Below are positions 16,823-25,882 of a DNA stretch of 64,000 bases, piece by piece (the stretch's first letter is position 1; the number at the start of each line of letters is the position of its first letter). The position numbers were made by a program, and so were the translations under genes. The notes beneath the pieces were generated by a model. The model was not told where the DNA came from. It searched no databases and saw only the letters and a list, made by a program, of their open reading frames with translations. Origin of the DNA: CAWGGS01 sp046704745 (GTDB lineage Bacteria > Desulfobacterota > Desulfobulbia > Desulfobulbales > Desulfocapsaceae); NCBI GenBank assembly GCA_046704745.1, contig JBJKRL010000067.1, positions 1 through 64,000 of the forward strand. Direction: 5' to 3'.

Positions 16823-18712
16823 ATGTGCGGTATTGCTGGATTGCTGAAGTTAGACGGTTCCGAATGGGGTGATACGGGAAGCGGGAAGATGGAGGCCATG
16901 ATGGCCAAGCTTCGACATAGAGGACCGGACAGCAGCGGAATTTATACCGAAGGGCCGGCGGCACTTGGTGTGAATCGTCTCTCTGTGGTTGATACAACCA
17001 AGCGTGCCGATCAGCCCATGCAATATGGTGATGGGCGCTATGTCATTGCGTTTAATGGAGAAATATACAATTTTCGTACATTACGTGATCAACTGCAAAA
17101 ACAAGGGTATTCTTTTGCCACCATGGGCGACACCGAGGTCCTGTTGGCCCTTTACGCCAACAAGGGTCCAGGGAGTCTGAGTCTGTTGCGGGGGATGTTT
17201 GCCTTTGCCATATGGGACAAACGAGAAAACTCGCTTTTTATCGCCAGGGATCGGTTGGGTGAAAAACCCCTCTACTATTACCGAGATAAGAATTTCTTTG
17301 CCTTTGCTTCGGAATTGCCCGCCCTGTTGGTTCTTCCCGAAATACCCCGCAAGGTTGAATGGAGCGGAATCCATTCGGCAATGCATTTTATGCATGCCAT
17401 AGCCCCCCTTTCTCCCTTCCAAGATATTTTAAAGCTTCCACCTGCACATTATCTTCTGGTTTCATCTGATGAAAATCATTTGTCACGCTATTGGCAATGT
17501 TCTTTTTCCACCGCCGATCGCTATACGGATATCCATGAATGTGCCCTGGAGGTTGAACGCTGTCTGGATGAGACGGTCTCTCTCATGTGTGCATGTGACG
17601 TACCTGTTGGAGCTCTTCTTTCCGGTGGATTGGATTCGAGTTGTATTGTTGCTTCTATGGGGAAACAAATGGTGGGATTTCCGACATTTAGAATCAGTTC
17701 ATTGGATGACGCCCAGAGAGATGAATTCAAGTCAGCGCAGCAGGTTTCCCAATTTTTCAAAACGGATCACCATGAATATCATATAGAATCCGATGCATTG
17801 ATGACCCTGGCGGAGGTTGTCAGAATCCATGGGGAGCCGGTCGCAACAGCAGTGCCGATCGATGCTTTTCTCTTGGCAAAAGAAATGAAAAAGCATGTTA
17901 CGGTTGCTCTCTGCGGAGCTGGAGGGGACGAGATTTTCGGTGGATACCGGGAACACAATATACTCCATATGTTGGACAACTATTTTACCCGTTGGCGTAT
18001 TTTTGAGAGTGCAGGCATTGACATTGAGCTTGGTCCTTCCCGGGAAGAGCAGTGGGCATGGTCTCTTTATCAACAGGTGGGGAGAAAAAACCCGGAAAAG
18101 GTTTTTGCATCGTTTAAATATGACAACAGTGCAATCTTCAAAAAGATTTACTCTAAACAGATGTTGGAGATAATGAAGGCTAACGATCCTATGAATATTT
18201 GTGTTGAGGAGTTTAAGCGGTGCGGAACCGATAGTCTCTTCGACAATTTCATCGGACAGCAGCTTAATTGTGTCAGCCAATACAGCACCACCGAGATAAA
18301 TGACAGGGCCGGAATGTCTTCTTCCGTTGAAATCCGGTCTCCGTTTCTGGATGTTACTATGGTTGAGTTATCTTTGAAAATCCCTCCTGAATTCAAAGTT
18401 TCTCCGCAAGCCGGTACCGGCAAGGGAAAACAGATCCTCAGGTCGGCAATGGGGCATCGTCTTCCTTCTCTGCCGCAATCTGATTGGAAAACCGGTTTTG
18501 GCGGGACAACTCCTTATAAAAAGTGGTTGACTGAGGACCATGTTGAATTTATGGAGAAAAAATTACAAAGCCCCATGCTTGCAGATTCGGGTATGTTTAA
18601 TCTTTCAGGTATCCAGGAGCTTTTTATGCTCTATCAGTGCGGTGTCGAGATTAATTGGGATATCTTTATAGGTCTTGCTTCGACCGCCATATGGCTGGAG
18701 GAGTTTTTTTAA
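16823..18712 (+). CDS. asnB: asparagine synthetase (glutamine-hydrolysing)
   Basis: The protein has 629 residues. It starts MCGIAG, so Cys2 is the class II glutaminase nucleophile after Met removal. The glutaminase domain has RHRGPDSSG, NGEIYNF and GDTEVLL. The synthetase domain has the PP-loop LLSGGLDSSC at about 265-274, CGAGGDEIFGGYREH and SSVEIRSPFLD. It converts Asp, ATP and Gln to Asn. Downstream of an O-methyltransferase, it could instead be an amidotransferase of a peptide or glycan pathway, since AsnB homologues often serve there; the sequence does not settle it. Confidence 0.9.
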   Translation: MCGIAGLLKLDGSEWGDTGSGKMEAMMAKLRHRGPDSSGIYTEGPAALGVNRLSVVDTTKRADQPMQYGDGRYVIAFNGEIYNFRTLRDQLQKQGYSFATMGDTEVLLALYANKGPGSLSLLRGMFAFAIWDKRENSLFIARDRLGEKPLYYYRDKNFFAFASELPALLVLPEIPRKVEWSGIHSAMHFMHAIAPLSPFQDILKLPPAHYLLVSSDENHLSRYWQCSFSTADRYTDIHECALEVERCLDETVSLMCACDVPVGALLSGGLDSSCIVASMGKQMVGFPTFRISSLDDAQRDEFKSAQQVSQFFKTDHHEYHIESDALMTLAEVVRIHGEPVATAVPIDAFLLAKEMKKHVTVALCGAGGDEIFGGYREHNILHMLDNYFTRWRIFESAGIDIELGPSREEQWAWSLYQQVGRKNPEKVFASFKYDNSAIFKKIYSKQMLEIMKANDPMNICVEEFKRCGTDSLFDNFIGQQLNCVSQYSTTEINDRAGMSSSVEIRSPFLDVTMVELSLKIPPEFKVSPQAGTGKGKQILRSAMGHRLPSLPQSDWKTGFGGTTPYKKWLTEDHVEFMEKKLQSPMLADSGMFNLSGIQELFMLYQCGVEINWDIFIGLASTAIWLEEFF

Positions 18713-18904
18713 TTTTCATCTCAGATCTCATACGAATTGATGGCATTGGAAGACCCCGGGAGATCCTGCAGAAACGGCACGTCAAATCAATACGCGGCAG
18801 CCCGAGGAGTCGGGCAGGTAAAATTTTGCTGAAGCCGACATATATTGTCTTGTCTTCCCAAAGATAAAATCCAAATTCCGTTGGATTTCCCGCCTTTTTT
18901 TTTC

Positions 18905-18934
18905 TTGACTTTTTCTCCATAAATTATGTATATA
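18905..18934 (+). promoter_or_regulatory. sigma70-type promoter for sat
   Basis: TTGACT at 18905-18910 and TATATA at 18929-18934 with an 18-nt spacer, about 90 nt before the sat start. The sequence around is AT-rich. A strong, simple promoter fits a gene needed in large amounts for sulfate reduction. Confidence 0.5.
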
Positions 18935-19025
18935 CTCGGATCTGAATGAATGCCGATTCATTAGTTGCCGTCCACTCGTCTGTTGCGGCATAACCTTTGT
19001 TAATATAAAAGAAAAGAGGGAATCT

Positions 19026-20303
19026 ATGTCTAAATTAGTTGCACCCCATGGTGGAAAAGGTTTGGTATGTTGTCTTTTGGAAGGCAGTAAGCGCGAAGCC
19101 GAGCTGAAAAAAGCTGCCGGTCTGAAACAGATCGAGATCTCTGCCCGTGCCAAAGGCGACCTGATTATGATGGGTATTGGTGGCTTCAGCCCTCTGGACG
19201 GCTTTATGACCAAAGCCGACTGGAAAGGTGTTTGCGAGAATTTCCAGATGGCGGACGGTACCTTCTGGCCTGTTCCCATTACCTTGGATGTTAGCGCCGC
19301 TGATGCTGAAGACATTGCAATCGGCAGTGAGATTGCTCTTGTTAGAAACGGTGTAACCTTCGCAACCATGAAGGTCACCGAGAAGTATGCAATGACCGCA
19401 GAAGATAAGAAATGGGAATGTGAGAAAGTATTCCGCGGTGAGGGAGAGGATTCCATCGGCGATAAATTCTGGCAGGTTGCAGAAGAGGATCATCCCGGCG
19501 TAATCATGGTTATGGCTCAGAAAGACGTCAACCTTGCAGGTCCGGTAAAAGTTCTCTCCGAGGGCGAATATCCGAAAGAGTATCCGGGTGTTTATCTGAA
19601 ACCTGCTGAAACCCGCAAGATGTTTGATGAGCGCGGTTGGGCAAACGTTGCCGCTCTGCAGCTTCGTAACCCGATGCATCGTTCCCATGAGTATCTGGCC
19701 AAAATCGCAGTCGAGGTATGTGACGGCGTTTTGATCCACTCTCTGATCGGAAATCTGAAACCGGGTGATATTCCTGCAGACGTTCGCGTTAAAGCTATCG
19801 ACATTTTGATCAATAAGTACTTCGTAAAAGAGAACATCATCAATGCAGGTTATCCGCTCGATATGCGTTATGCCGGTCCTCGGGAAGGCCTTCTCCATGC
19901 AACCTTCCGTCAGAACTACGGCGTTAACAACATGCTGATCGGTCGTGACCATGCCGGCGTCGGCGATTTCTACGGTCTGTTCGAGGCCCAGGAAATATTT
20001 GACCGCATTCCCAGCACCGGTGATGCAGGCAAAGATCTTCAGTGCAAACCGATGAAGATCGATTGGACCTTCTACTGCCACGAGTGTGACGGTATGGCTT
20101 CTCTGCGTACCTGTCCGCATGACAAAGCCTCCCGCGTTATCCTTTCCGGTACCAAACTTCGTAAGGCTCTCTCCGAAGGTGCAGATATCGTTGACCATTT
20201 CGGCCGTAACGAGGTCCTTGATCACCTGAAAGTATACTACGGAAGCCTCACCGAGAAAGTGGAAGTGAAAATGCAAGGCGCTGCTTCCGGTTCCAAAATG
20301 TAA
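19026..20303 (+). CDS. sat: sulfate adenylyltransferase (ATP sulfurylase)
   Basis: The protein has 425 residues. It activates sulfate to APS using ATP, the first step of dissimilatory sulfate reduction. The family motifs are clear: QLRNPMHRSHEYLA (ATP-binding QxRNP with HxxH), GRDHAGVGDFYG, and a C-terminal zinc-binding-like YCHECDG ... RTCPHDK segment typical of dissimilatory and archaeal-type enzymes. Codon use is much more biased (frequent CGT, CTG, GGT) than in its neighbours, as for a highly expressed gene; this also creates a long antisense shadow frame. It is monocistronic, with its own promoter and terminator. Confidence 0.97.
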   Translation: MSKLVAPHGGKGLVCCLLEGSKREAELKKAAGLKQIEISARAKGDLIMMGIGGFSPLDGFMTKADWKGVCENFQMADGTFWPVPITLDVSAADAEDIAIGSEIALVRNGVTFATMKVTEKYAMTAEDKKWECEKVFRGEGEDSIGDKFWQVAEEDHPGVIMVMAQKDVNLAGPVKVLSEGEYPKEYPGVYLKPAETRKMFDERGWANVAALQLRNPMHRSHEYLAKIAVEVCDGVLIHSLIGNLKPGDIPADVRVKAIDILINKYFVKENIINAGYPLDMRYAGPREGLLHATFRQNYGVNNMLIGRDHAGVGDFYGLFEAQEIFDRIPSTGDAGKDLQCKPMKIDWTFYCHECDGMASLRTCPHDKASRVILSGTKLRKALSEGADIVDHFGRNEVLDHLKVYYGSLTEKVEVKMQGAASGSKM

Positions 20304-20335
20304 GTAGTATCAGACTGTTTTTTACGGTCGATGAA

Positions 20336-20372
20336 AAGGGATGCCGCCTCTGGCGGGGTCCCTTTTTTTTTT
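20336..20372 (+). terminator. rho-independent terminator of sat
   Basis: A GC-rich stem (GGGATGCCGCC facing GGCGGGGTCCC, TCT loop) followed by ten T residues, about 35 nt after the sat stop. It separates sat from aroB. Confidence 0.92.
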
Positions 20373-20489
20373 GGTGAAATGTTGAGAGTGGCGGTTGGCG
20401 GCTTCTTTTTGCTATAATATGTTTTCAGCCGTTTTCATTTGTCGATAAACGGGGGTAAGCATATCCTCTTTGTTTCCAATGGAGTTCCA

Positions 20490-21563
20490 ATGATAACCTT
20501 ACATGTTGGTTTAGGCGATCGCAGCTATCCTATCTTTATAGGAAACGGCTGCCTGCAGAAAGTCGGCATCGATCTTAACGAGCGAAAGGTCGCGGATACC
20601 TACTGTGTTATTGCCGACGATCATGTTGCTGAGCTTTATGGAGATAAACTGCTCGCTTCACTTGCCGTTGCAGATATAAAAGCTGAGCTGTTGCAATTTC
20701 CCCGGGGAGAAGCAAGCAAAACCATACAGACCATGTCCGATATGGCGAGCCGGCTTGCCAAAATGGGAATGGGAAGAAAAGATGGCCTTATTGCATTAGG
20801 GGGTGGTGTTACAGGAGATATAACAGGGTTTCTGGCAGCCATCTATCTGCGTGGCATTCCATTTGTCCAGGTTCCTACTTCACTATTGGCCCAGGTGGAC
20901 AGTTCGGTTGGTGGAAAAACCGGGGTAGATATCCCAGAGGGCAAAAATCTTGTCGGGGCATTTTATCAGCCAAAAGCTGTTTATATAGACACGACCGTCC
21001 TTGCTACCTTGCCGCATGAGGAGTTTCTCAGCGGCATGGCTGAGGTGATAAAGTACGGGATCATAAGAGATCATGAGTTTTTGGTTTTTTTAGAAAAAAA
21101 TCAGCGGAAAATCTTTGAACTTGATCCTGAAATAATGGGTAAAATGATAAAAAAATGCTGCCGGATTAAGGCAGATGTTGTGGAAGCAGATGAAAGAGAG
21201 TCGGACCTGCGTCGAATTCTCAATTTCGGTCATACTATCGGGCATGCTGTTGAGGCGGCATCGAATTTTTCCATCCTCCACGGTCATGCGGTTGCCATCG
21301 GTATGGTGGCTGCCACACGTATTTCCGCTGCCAAAGGTGTTTTGTCAGCAGACGAGGCTGAATGGATTTATTCGATTATCAAAAAAATCGGATTGCCGAC
21401 GGAAGTTCCGAAAGATTTGGACAGAAAGGCCATTAAAATGTATTTAAAAACGGATAAAAAAACCATCGGAGGCAGGATATTTTATGTCCTTCCCACAAGT
21501 ATCGATAGAATCATCATCACCGATGAAGTTTCCGAGCAACAAGTGGATGAGGTTCTTGGGTGA
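20490..21563 (+). CDS. aroB: 3-dehydroquinate synthase
   Basis: The protein has 357 residues; the start at 20490 has GGAG five bases upstream and gives the normal family length. It converts DAHP to 3-dehydroquinate, step two of the shikimate pathway, with NAD and zinc. Motifs: FPRGEASKT, ALGGGVTGDITGFLAA (NAD-binding), QVPTSLLAQVDSSVGGKTGV, GMAEVIKYGII, ILNFGHTIGHAVE and LHGHAVAIGM with the zinc-ligand histidines. Followed directly by the FmdB-like gene. Confidence 0.96.
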   Translation: MITLHVGLGDRSYPIFIGNGCLQKVGIDLNERKVADTYCVIADDHVAELYGDKLLASLAVADIKAELLQFPRGEASKTIQTMSDMASRLAKMGMGRKDGLIALGGGVTGDITGFLAAIYLRGIPFVQVPTSLLAQVDSSVGGKTGVDIPEGKNLVGAFYQPKAVYIDTTVLATLPHEEFLSGMAEVIKYGIIRDHEFLVFLEKNQRKIFELDPEIMGKMIKKCCRIKADVVEADERESDLRRILNFGHTIGHAVEAASNFSILHGHAVAIGMVAATRISAAKGVLSADEAEWIYSIIKKIGLPTEVPKDLDRKAIKMYLKTDKKTIGGRIFYVLPTSIDRIIITDEVSEQQVDEVLG

Positions 21564-21597
21564 ATACAGAAAATCAGCGAGTTTGGGATTAGCAGCC

Positions 21598-22116
21598 ATG
21601 CCTATCTATGAATTCTATTGTGACCATTGCAATACCATCTTTGATTTTTTTTCCAGACGGATTGATACCAAAACCGTTCCATCCTGCCCCAAATGTAAAA
21701 AGCAAAGGCTGGAACGCCGGGCTTCGCTATTTGCCACCATTGGCAAGGCCAAAGAAAAAACAGACGATCCGATGGCCGGGCTCGATGAAGCGAAAATGGA
21801 GAAGGCCTTCGAGTCTCTTATGCGTGAGGCCGAAGGAATGAATGAAGATGATCCAAAGCAAATGGCCGCCTTAATGCGCAAGTTTACGGACAAAACCGGC
21901 ATCAGTCTCGGCGATTCGATGGAAGAGGCCGTTTCGAGGTTGGAAGCAGGTGAGGACCCCGAACAGATCGAGCGTGAGATGGGTGATTTCTTAGGCTCTG
22001 AAGACGATTTCAGTCTTGAAGCATTGAAGAAAAAGGTGGTTGCCGGACGCAAAAAACCCCTGCATGACGAAACCCTTTACGATTTGCAAGACAGCAACCA
22101 GAAGACAGGGTGCTAA
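21598..22116 (+). CDS. FmdB-family zinc-ribbon protein
   Basis: The protein has 172 residues. It starts MPIYEFYCDHC, then CPKCKK, the two CxxC pairs of the FmdB regulatory zinc ribbon. A long acidic helical region follows (MEKAFESLMREAEGMNEDDP, GLDEAKM), ending in a Lys-rich tail. The start at 21598 is set by the conserved MPIYEF beginning. FmdB-type proteins are widespread small zinc proteins of poorly known function; this one has an unusually long tail. It is 34 nt after aroB on the same strand. Confidence 0.85.
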   Translation: MPIYEFYCDHCNTIFDFFSRRIDTKTVPSCPKCKKQRLERRASLFATIGKAKEKTDDPMAGLDEAKMEKAFESLMREAEGMNEDDPKQMAALMRKFTDKTGISLGDSMEEAVSRLEAGEDPEQIEREMGDFLGSEDDFSLEALKKKVVAGRKKPLHDETLYDLQDSNQKTGC

Positions 22117-22292
22117 GGAATAAATGGATTCACATCCTGGCGAGAGCTTTGCGGAGCAGCGGGAGGCCGGTGAACGGAAAAGAAGTTCGGAAGCCTTTCA
22201 ACGGCGGTTCTTTCCCCTCCAATCTGTCAGCCGACGGTTTCATTCTCTGATAATGGCGTATTTTTTCTGTTTCCTGATACCTGACTTCTGAA

Positions 22293-22640
22293 TTAGTGCA
22301 CTGTGTAAGTATCGTCGGGATCGATAAAGTGGCGGATCTGATGGGCCATCTCTTTTTCGGCAAGTGTCTTGTATGCGTCTTCCCTATCGATTCCTAATGC
22401 CTCTGCTATGGATGCAATATCATAACAGGGTTGACCGTCTTCAGTATACTTCTCCGCTTCCAGATTTGGGAAACACTGCTTAGTCGCCGTTCCTGACGCG
22501 TGTAAGAGGAGTGTTTGTATCTCCGGTGGGCCATAGAGAAGGAGCCACTCAACAGCCTCTGCCCACAGTTTTGCATCTACTGTTGGATGTTGCAGTACCT
22601 TTAATGCATTTTCAAGTGTCCAGTGATCCTTAAATTCCAT
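22293..22640 (-). CDS. conserved hypothetical protein
   Basis: The protein has 115 residues; GGAGAAATGAG precedes the ATG. It contains helical segments (WTLENALKVLQHPTVDAKLW, AVEWLLLYGPPEIQTLLLHA) and a C-terminal part, DIASIAEALGIDREDAYKTL, that looks like a helix-turn-helix or UBA-like unit. No signal peptide or cysteine motif. Divergent from the SPFH gene. The family is not recognised with confidence. Confidence 0.65.
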   Translation of the reverse strand: MEFKDHWTLENALKVLQHPTVDAKLWAEAVEWLLLYGPPEIQTLLLHASGTATKQCFPNLEAEKYTEDGQPCYDIASIAEALGIDREDAYKTLAEKEMAHQIRHFIDPDDTYTVH

Positions 22641-22756
22641 CTCATTTCTCCGGCTGTAGTTTTTCCTGTCTCAAAAATCCTTCATATACTATAATCAATC
22701 GTGACGCATCTGAAAATAAGATCTTACTAAGAAACTCTAAATTAGAGAGGTTTTCG

Positions 22757-23884
22757 ATGAATAGATTTAGCGGCGGTGTCTTTCTGGAAAACATCGAATG
22801 GTTTGATGAAACCGGGCAGGAACTTGTTCACCGTTTGCCGGAAAACGGTTCCGGAGAGATCAAGTATGGTGCGCAACTGACTGTGCGTGATAGTCAGGCC
22901 GGTGTCTTGTTCTATAAAGGAAAAGCCTGCGATGCTTTCGGGCCGGGCAGGCATACATTGAAGACAGGTAATTTACCGATTCTGACCAAGATTCTTTCCA
23001 TACCGTGGCGAGGGGATAGTCCTCTGCGAGCCGAGGTTTACATTGCCAATCTCAAATATTTTACCGACTTGAAATGGGGGACCATCAATCCGGTGGCCTT
23101 CCGGGATGCGGAGTTAGGTTTGATCAGGCTTCGGGCTCACGGCATGTATAATGTTCAGATCGTTCAGCCGGTGCTGTTCATCAACTCCATGGTCGGGACC
23201 ATGGGGAAATATACGACAGAGGACGTCTCAGACTATCTCAAACGTGTCATTGTTTCTCGTTTGAACGACTATCTGGGCGAGCATCTTGATTCGCTCTTCA
23301 ATCTACCCGGTAAATTCGATGAGTTCTCTGTCGAATTGCAGAAAAGACTCGGCTCCGATTTTGCCCGTTTCGGCCTCAAGCTCAGCCAACTGTATATCAC
23401 TTCCATTACCCCGCCTGAAGAGGTACAAAGAGCCATAGACGACCAAAGCCGGATGAATGCCATCCAGGATATGGATAAATTTGTACGGATGAAGGCGGCC
23501 ATGGCCATGGAAAAAGCGGCGCAGAATCCGGGCGAGGCCGGTGCAGGACTTGGTATGGGAATGGGTTTTATGATGCCGGCCATGTTTTCACGCACCCTGG
23601 CCCAGGGAGCTGAGAGTCAGCAGCCGGCTGCAGGGACAACCTGCCAAGAGTGTAAAAGAACAATTGGAACCGACGCCAACTTCTGCCCCTATTGTGGTCA
23701 TCAGCAGGTTGTTATTAGCCAGTGCGAAAATTGCGGAAAAAACCTGCCGCCTCATGCCAAATTCTGCTCCAGCTGCGGTCATCCTACCGGTGGCAAACCC
23801 AAGGTCATAATCTGTCAGCACTGTCAGGAGGAAAATCTGCCGGGAGCCATGTTCTGCAATAACTGCGGCCACCGTTTGGCATGA
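22757..23884 (+). CDS. SPFH-domain protein with C-terminal zinc ribbons (YdjI-like)
   Basis: The protein has 375 residues. The first about 250 form an SPFH/band-7 type domain of the YdjI (virion-core-like) class: GSGEIKYGAQLTVRDSQAGV, FGPGRHTL, RAHGMYNVQI, SDYLKRVIVSRLNDYLGEHL. A Gly/Met-rich linker (about 255-285) follows, then three CxxC-x(n)-CxxC ribbons (CQECKR..CPYCG, CENCGK..CSSCG, CQHCQE..CNNCG). Such proteins form membrane-associated scaffolds. It lies 37 nt before a second zinc-ribbon gene and the two probably form a functional pair. Confidence 0.85.
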   Translation: MNRFSGGVFLENIEWFDETGQELVHRLPENGSGEIKYGAQLTVRDSQAGVLFYKGKACDAFGPGRHTLKTGNLPILTKILSIPWRGDSPLRAEVYIANLKYFTDLKWGTINPVAFRDAELGLIRLRAHGMYNVQIVQPVLFINSMVGTMGKYTTEDVSDYLKRVIVSRLNDYLGEHLDSLFNLPGKFDEFSVELQKRLGSDFARFGLKLSQLYITSITPPEEVQRAIDDQSRMNAIQDMDKFVRMKAAMAMEKAAQNPGEAGAGLGMGMGFMMPAMFSRTLAQGAESQQPAAGTTCQECKRTIGTDANFCPYCGHQQVVISQCENCGKNLPPHAKFCSSCGHPTGGKPKVIICQHCQEENLPGAMFCNNCGHRLA

Positions 23885-23921
23885 AAGCGGATTGCGGTTC
23901 GTTGAAATTCTATTCTTTGTC

Positions 23922-25175
23922 ATGGAATTAACCGTTGAACAGAGCTGTCCATCCTGCGGGGCTTCCATAACCTTGCATGAGGCGGACAGATTGCTCAGAT
24001 GTTCCTACTGTGGTGTAGGAAATTATCTCGTTCCATCCGGGATATCACGCTTTCTTCTGCCTGACAAGGCTTCCGAGAATATCGATAGAGAAGATCTTCT
24101 GTATGTGCCCTATCTTCGATTCAAAGGAAACATGTATTCCTGCCGAAGCAGGGAGGTTGAGCATAAGGTGGTCGACACTACGCACCAGGGAATGCCGGTT
24201 GCTGCAACTCCGGTATCTTTGGGACTCCGGCCGCAGGCTATGAATATTTTTCCAGTGACCAGTGCTGTCAAAGGTCGATTTTTAAGACAGACAGAAAAGA
24301 CGACTACCGTTTTTGCCAAAGCAATAGATCTGGCCTCATTGATGAGCAATAGGGGTTCTGATCCCCTTTACCATCGGGCATTTATAGGAGAGACAATCAG
24401 TTGTATCTATCTACCGGTTTATCTTAAAGACGAATGCCTTTTTGATGCCGTCCTCAATCGTTCCTTGGGACCAGCAGCATCTTTTGCAGAACAGGTGCAT
24501 GAGATGATACGGTATAACAAGTCCTGGTCACCGCGTTTTTTGGCAACCGTCTGCCCTCATTGCGCCGGGGGTCTAGAGGGGGAACACGACAGCCTCGTGC
24601 TTTCCTGCCGCAACTGTGAAACCCTTTGGTCTGAGGATGCCGGAAGATTCGAGCGGGTGCGCTGGCAGTTATTGAGATCCAAAAATGGGGAGGACAACGG
24701 ATTATATCTGCCGTTTTGGAAAATAAAACCTGAAATCCAAGGGATTGCCCTTGATTATTTCGGAGATTTTCTCCGATTGACCAATCAACCTCTGGTTGTT
24801 ACCAAAGAACAGGATGAACTTGAGCTTACGCTTTGGATACCGGCCTTTAAGATTCGTCCGAAGTTCTTCCTGCAATTGGCAAAAAGCATGACTCTTTCCC
24901 AGGATCGAATACCTGCTGGATCGACAGATATGGCGGGGAATATGTACCCGGTGACCCTTCCCGCCTCAGAGGCTCGGGAAGCCTTTAAAATCGTGCTTGC
25001 CTCAGCCGCGTTGGACAAGAGGCATCTGATGCCGCGATTGCCCGGCTTCACCACCCAGGTCCTGGAGACGGAACTCGTCTATCTTCCCTTTGATTATTCC
25101 GGCCATGATCTGGTGCAGGAACAGACAACGGTTTGTGTCTCATCAAGCGTTTTACAATTTGGACGCACGCTTTAA
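23922..25175 (+). CDS. zinc-ribbon protein of unknown function, SPFH partner
   Basis: The protein has 417 residues; the ATG at 23922 is chosen because MELTVEQSCPSCGAS is the natural beginning. The N-terminal ribbon is CPSCG..CSYCG and a second ribbon in the middle is CPHCAGG..CRNCE. The rest is beta-rich with three similar hydrophobic segments (LLYVPYLRFKG, LYLPFWKIKPEI, LTLWIPAFKI), which look like internal repeats. Cytoplasmic. The gene directly follows the SPFH protein, so membrane-scaffold-linked work is likely; no enzyme motif is visible. Confidence 0.7.
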   Translation: MELTVEQSCPSCGASITLHEADRLLRCSYCGVGNYLVPSGISRFLLPDKASENIDREDLLYVPYLRFKGNMYSCRSREVEHKVVDTTHQGMPVAATPVSLGLRPQAMNIFPVTSAVKGRFLRQTEKTTTVFAKAIDLASLMSNRGSDPLYHRAFIGETISCIYLPVYLKDECLFDAVLNRSLGPAASFAEQVHEMIRYNKSWSPRFLATVCPHCAGGLEGEHDSLVLSCRNCETLWSEDAGRFERVRWQLLRSKNGEDNGLYLPFWKIKPEIQGIALDYFGDFLRLTNQPLVVTKEQDELELTLWIPAFKIRPKFFLQLAKSMTLSQDRIPAGSTDMAGNMYPVTLPASEAREAFKIVLASAALDKRHLMPRLPGFTTQVLETELVYLPFDYSGHDLVQEQTTVCVSSSVLQFGRTL

Positions 25176-25202
25176 TATGTAAGCTTTTTCTGAAGATGGA
25201 TA

Positions 25203-25718
25203 ATGGGAAAATTAGAACATCGACGATTTATGCAAAAAGCACTTGAGGAAGCTGCAAGGGCCTTGCAAAAAGGCGAGTTTCCAGTGGGATGTGTCATCGT
25301 TCACGATAACCGGATAGTAGCCATCGGCAGCAGAGAAAACAGTGTGGGCATTCCCAACGAGATGGACCATGCTGAAATAATCGCGCTACGTTCGCTTCTA
25401 AATGGAGGTTTTGCCGAAAATCCTGCGGAGCTTACGGTCTATTCGACCATGGAGCCCTGCCTGATGTGTTTTTCCACCTTGATTGTAAATGGAATTCGTA
25501 CCATTGTTTATGCATATGAAGATGCAATGGGAGGAGGTACGAGTGTGGCGTTGAAAGATTTGCCACCCTTTTATCAAGAAATGAAGGTTACGATTATTCC
25601 CCATATTCTGCGGAAGAAAAGTCTCGATCTTTTTGCAAAATTTTTTCAACGTACAGAAAACCTCTACCTGCATGATTCATTTTTGGCACACTATACACTT
25701 GAACAATACGGTTCATGA
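25203..25718 (+). CDS. TadA-like nucleoside/cytosine deaminase
   Basis: The protein has 171 residues. The zinc deaminase site is complete: DHAEIIAL with His56 and Glu58, and EPCLMC with Cys86 and Cys89. The fold also shows FPVGCVIVHDNRIVA. The family includes tRNA adenosine-34 deaminase and free nucleoside (guanine, cytosine) deaminases. TadA usually has a VGAV-like start and a basic C-terminus, which are less clear here, so a free-base or nucleoside deaminase is equally possible. Confidence 0.87.
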   Translation: MGKLEHRRFMQKALEEAARALQKGEFPVGCVIVHDNRIVAIGSRENSVGIPNEMDHAEIIALRSLLNGGFAENPAELTVYSTMEPCLMCFSTLIVNGIRTIVYAYEDAMGGGTSVALKDLPPFYQEMKVTIIPHILRKKSLDLFAKFFQRTENLYLHDSFLAHYTLEQYGS

Positions 25719-25742
25719 TATGCCTGGATTGTACTATACAAA

Positions 25743-25878
25743 GCGATATAAGTGCGATCCATCTCACCTGCCGGGTCGCTCGCTGTGGTGCCTACTCCCG
25801 TGCTACAGTGCACAGTGCGTGGGCTCCTCGCTCGACTCCTTGCCTGATGAGCGCCTTACACCTATGTCGCTATGTAGA
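25743..25878 (+). repeat. dispersed repeat family II, copy 2
   Basis: The second copy of the block at 15191-15329, same orientation, with small insertions and substitutions. It starts 25 nt after the deaminase stop and ends 5 nt before the ATG of the radical SAM gene, so it forms the whole leader between the two. Its codons stay open in frame with the radical SAM gene, which makes that gene look falsely longer. Confidence 0.8.
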
Positions 25879-25882
25879 TACC

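Noticed and set aside
19035..20276. 413-codon open frame on the minus strand opposite sat
   Set aside because: A shadow caused by the strong codon bias of sat; no ribosome-binding site and no recognisable protein.
22130..22363. 77-codon minus-strand frame overlapping the gene at 22293
   Set aside because: Overlaps a better-supported gene on the same strand and has no own start signal.
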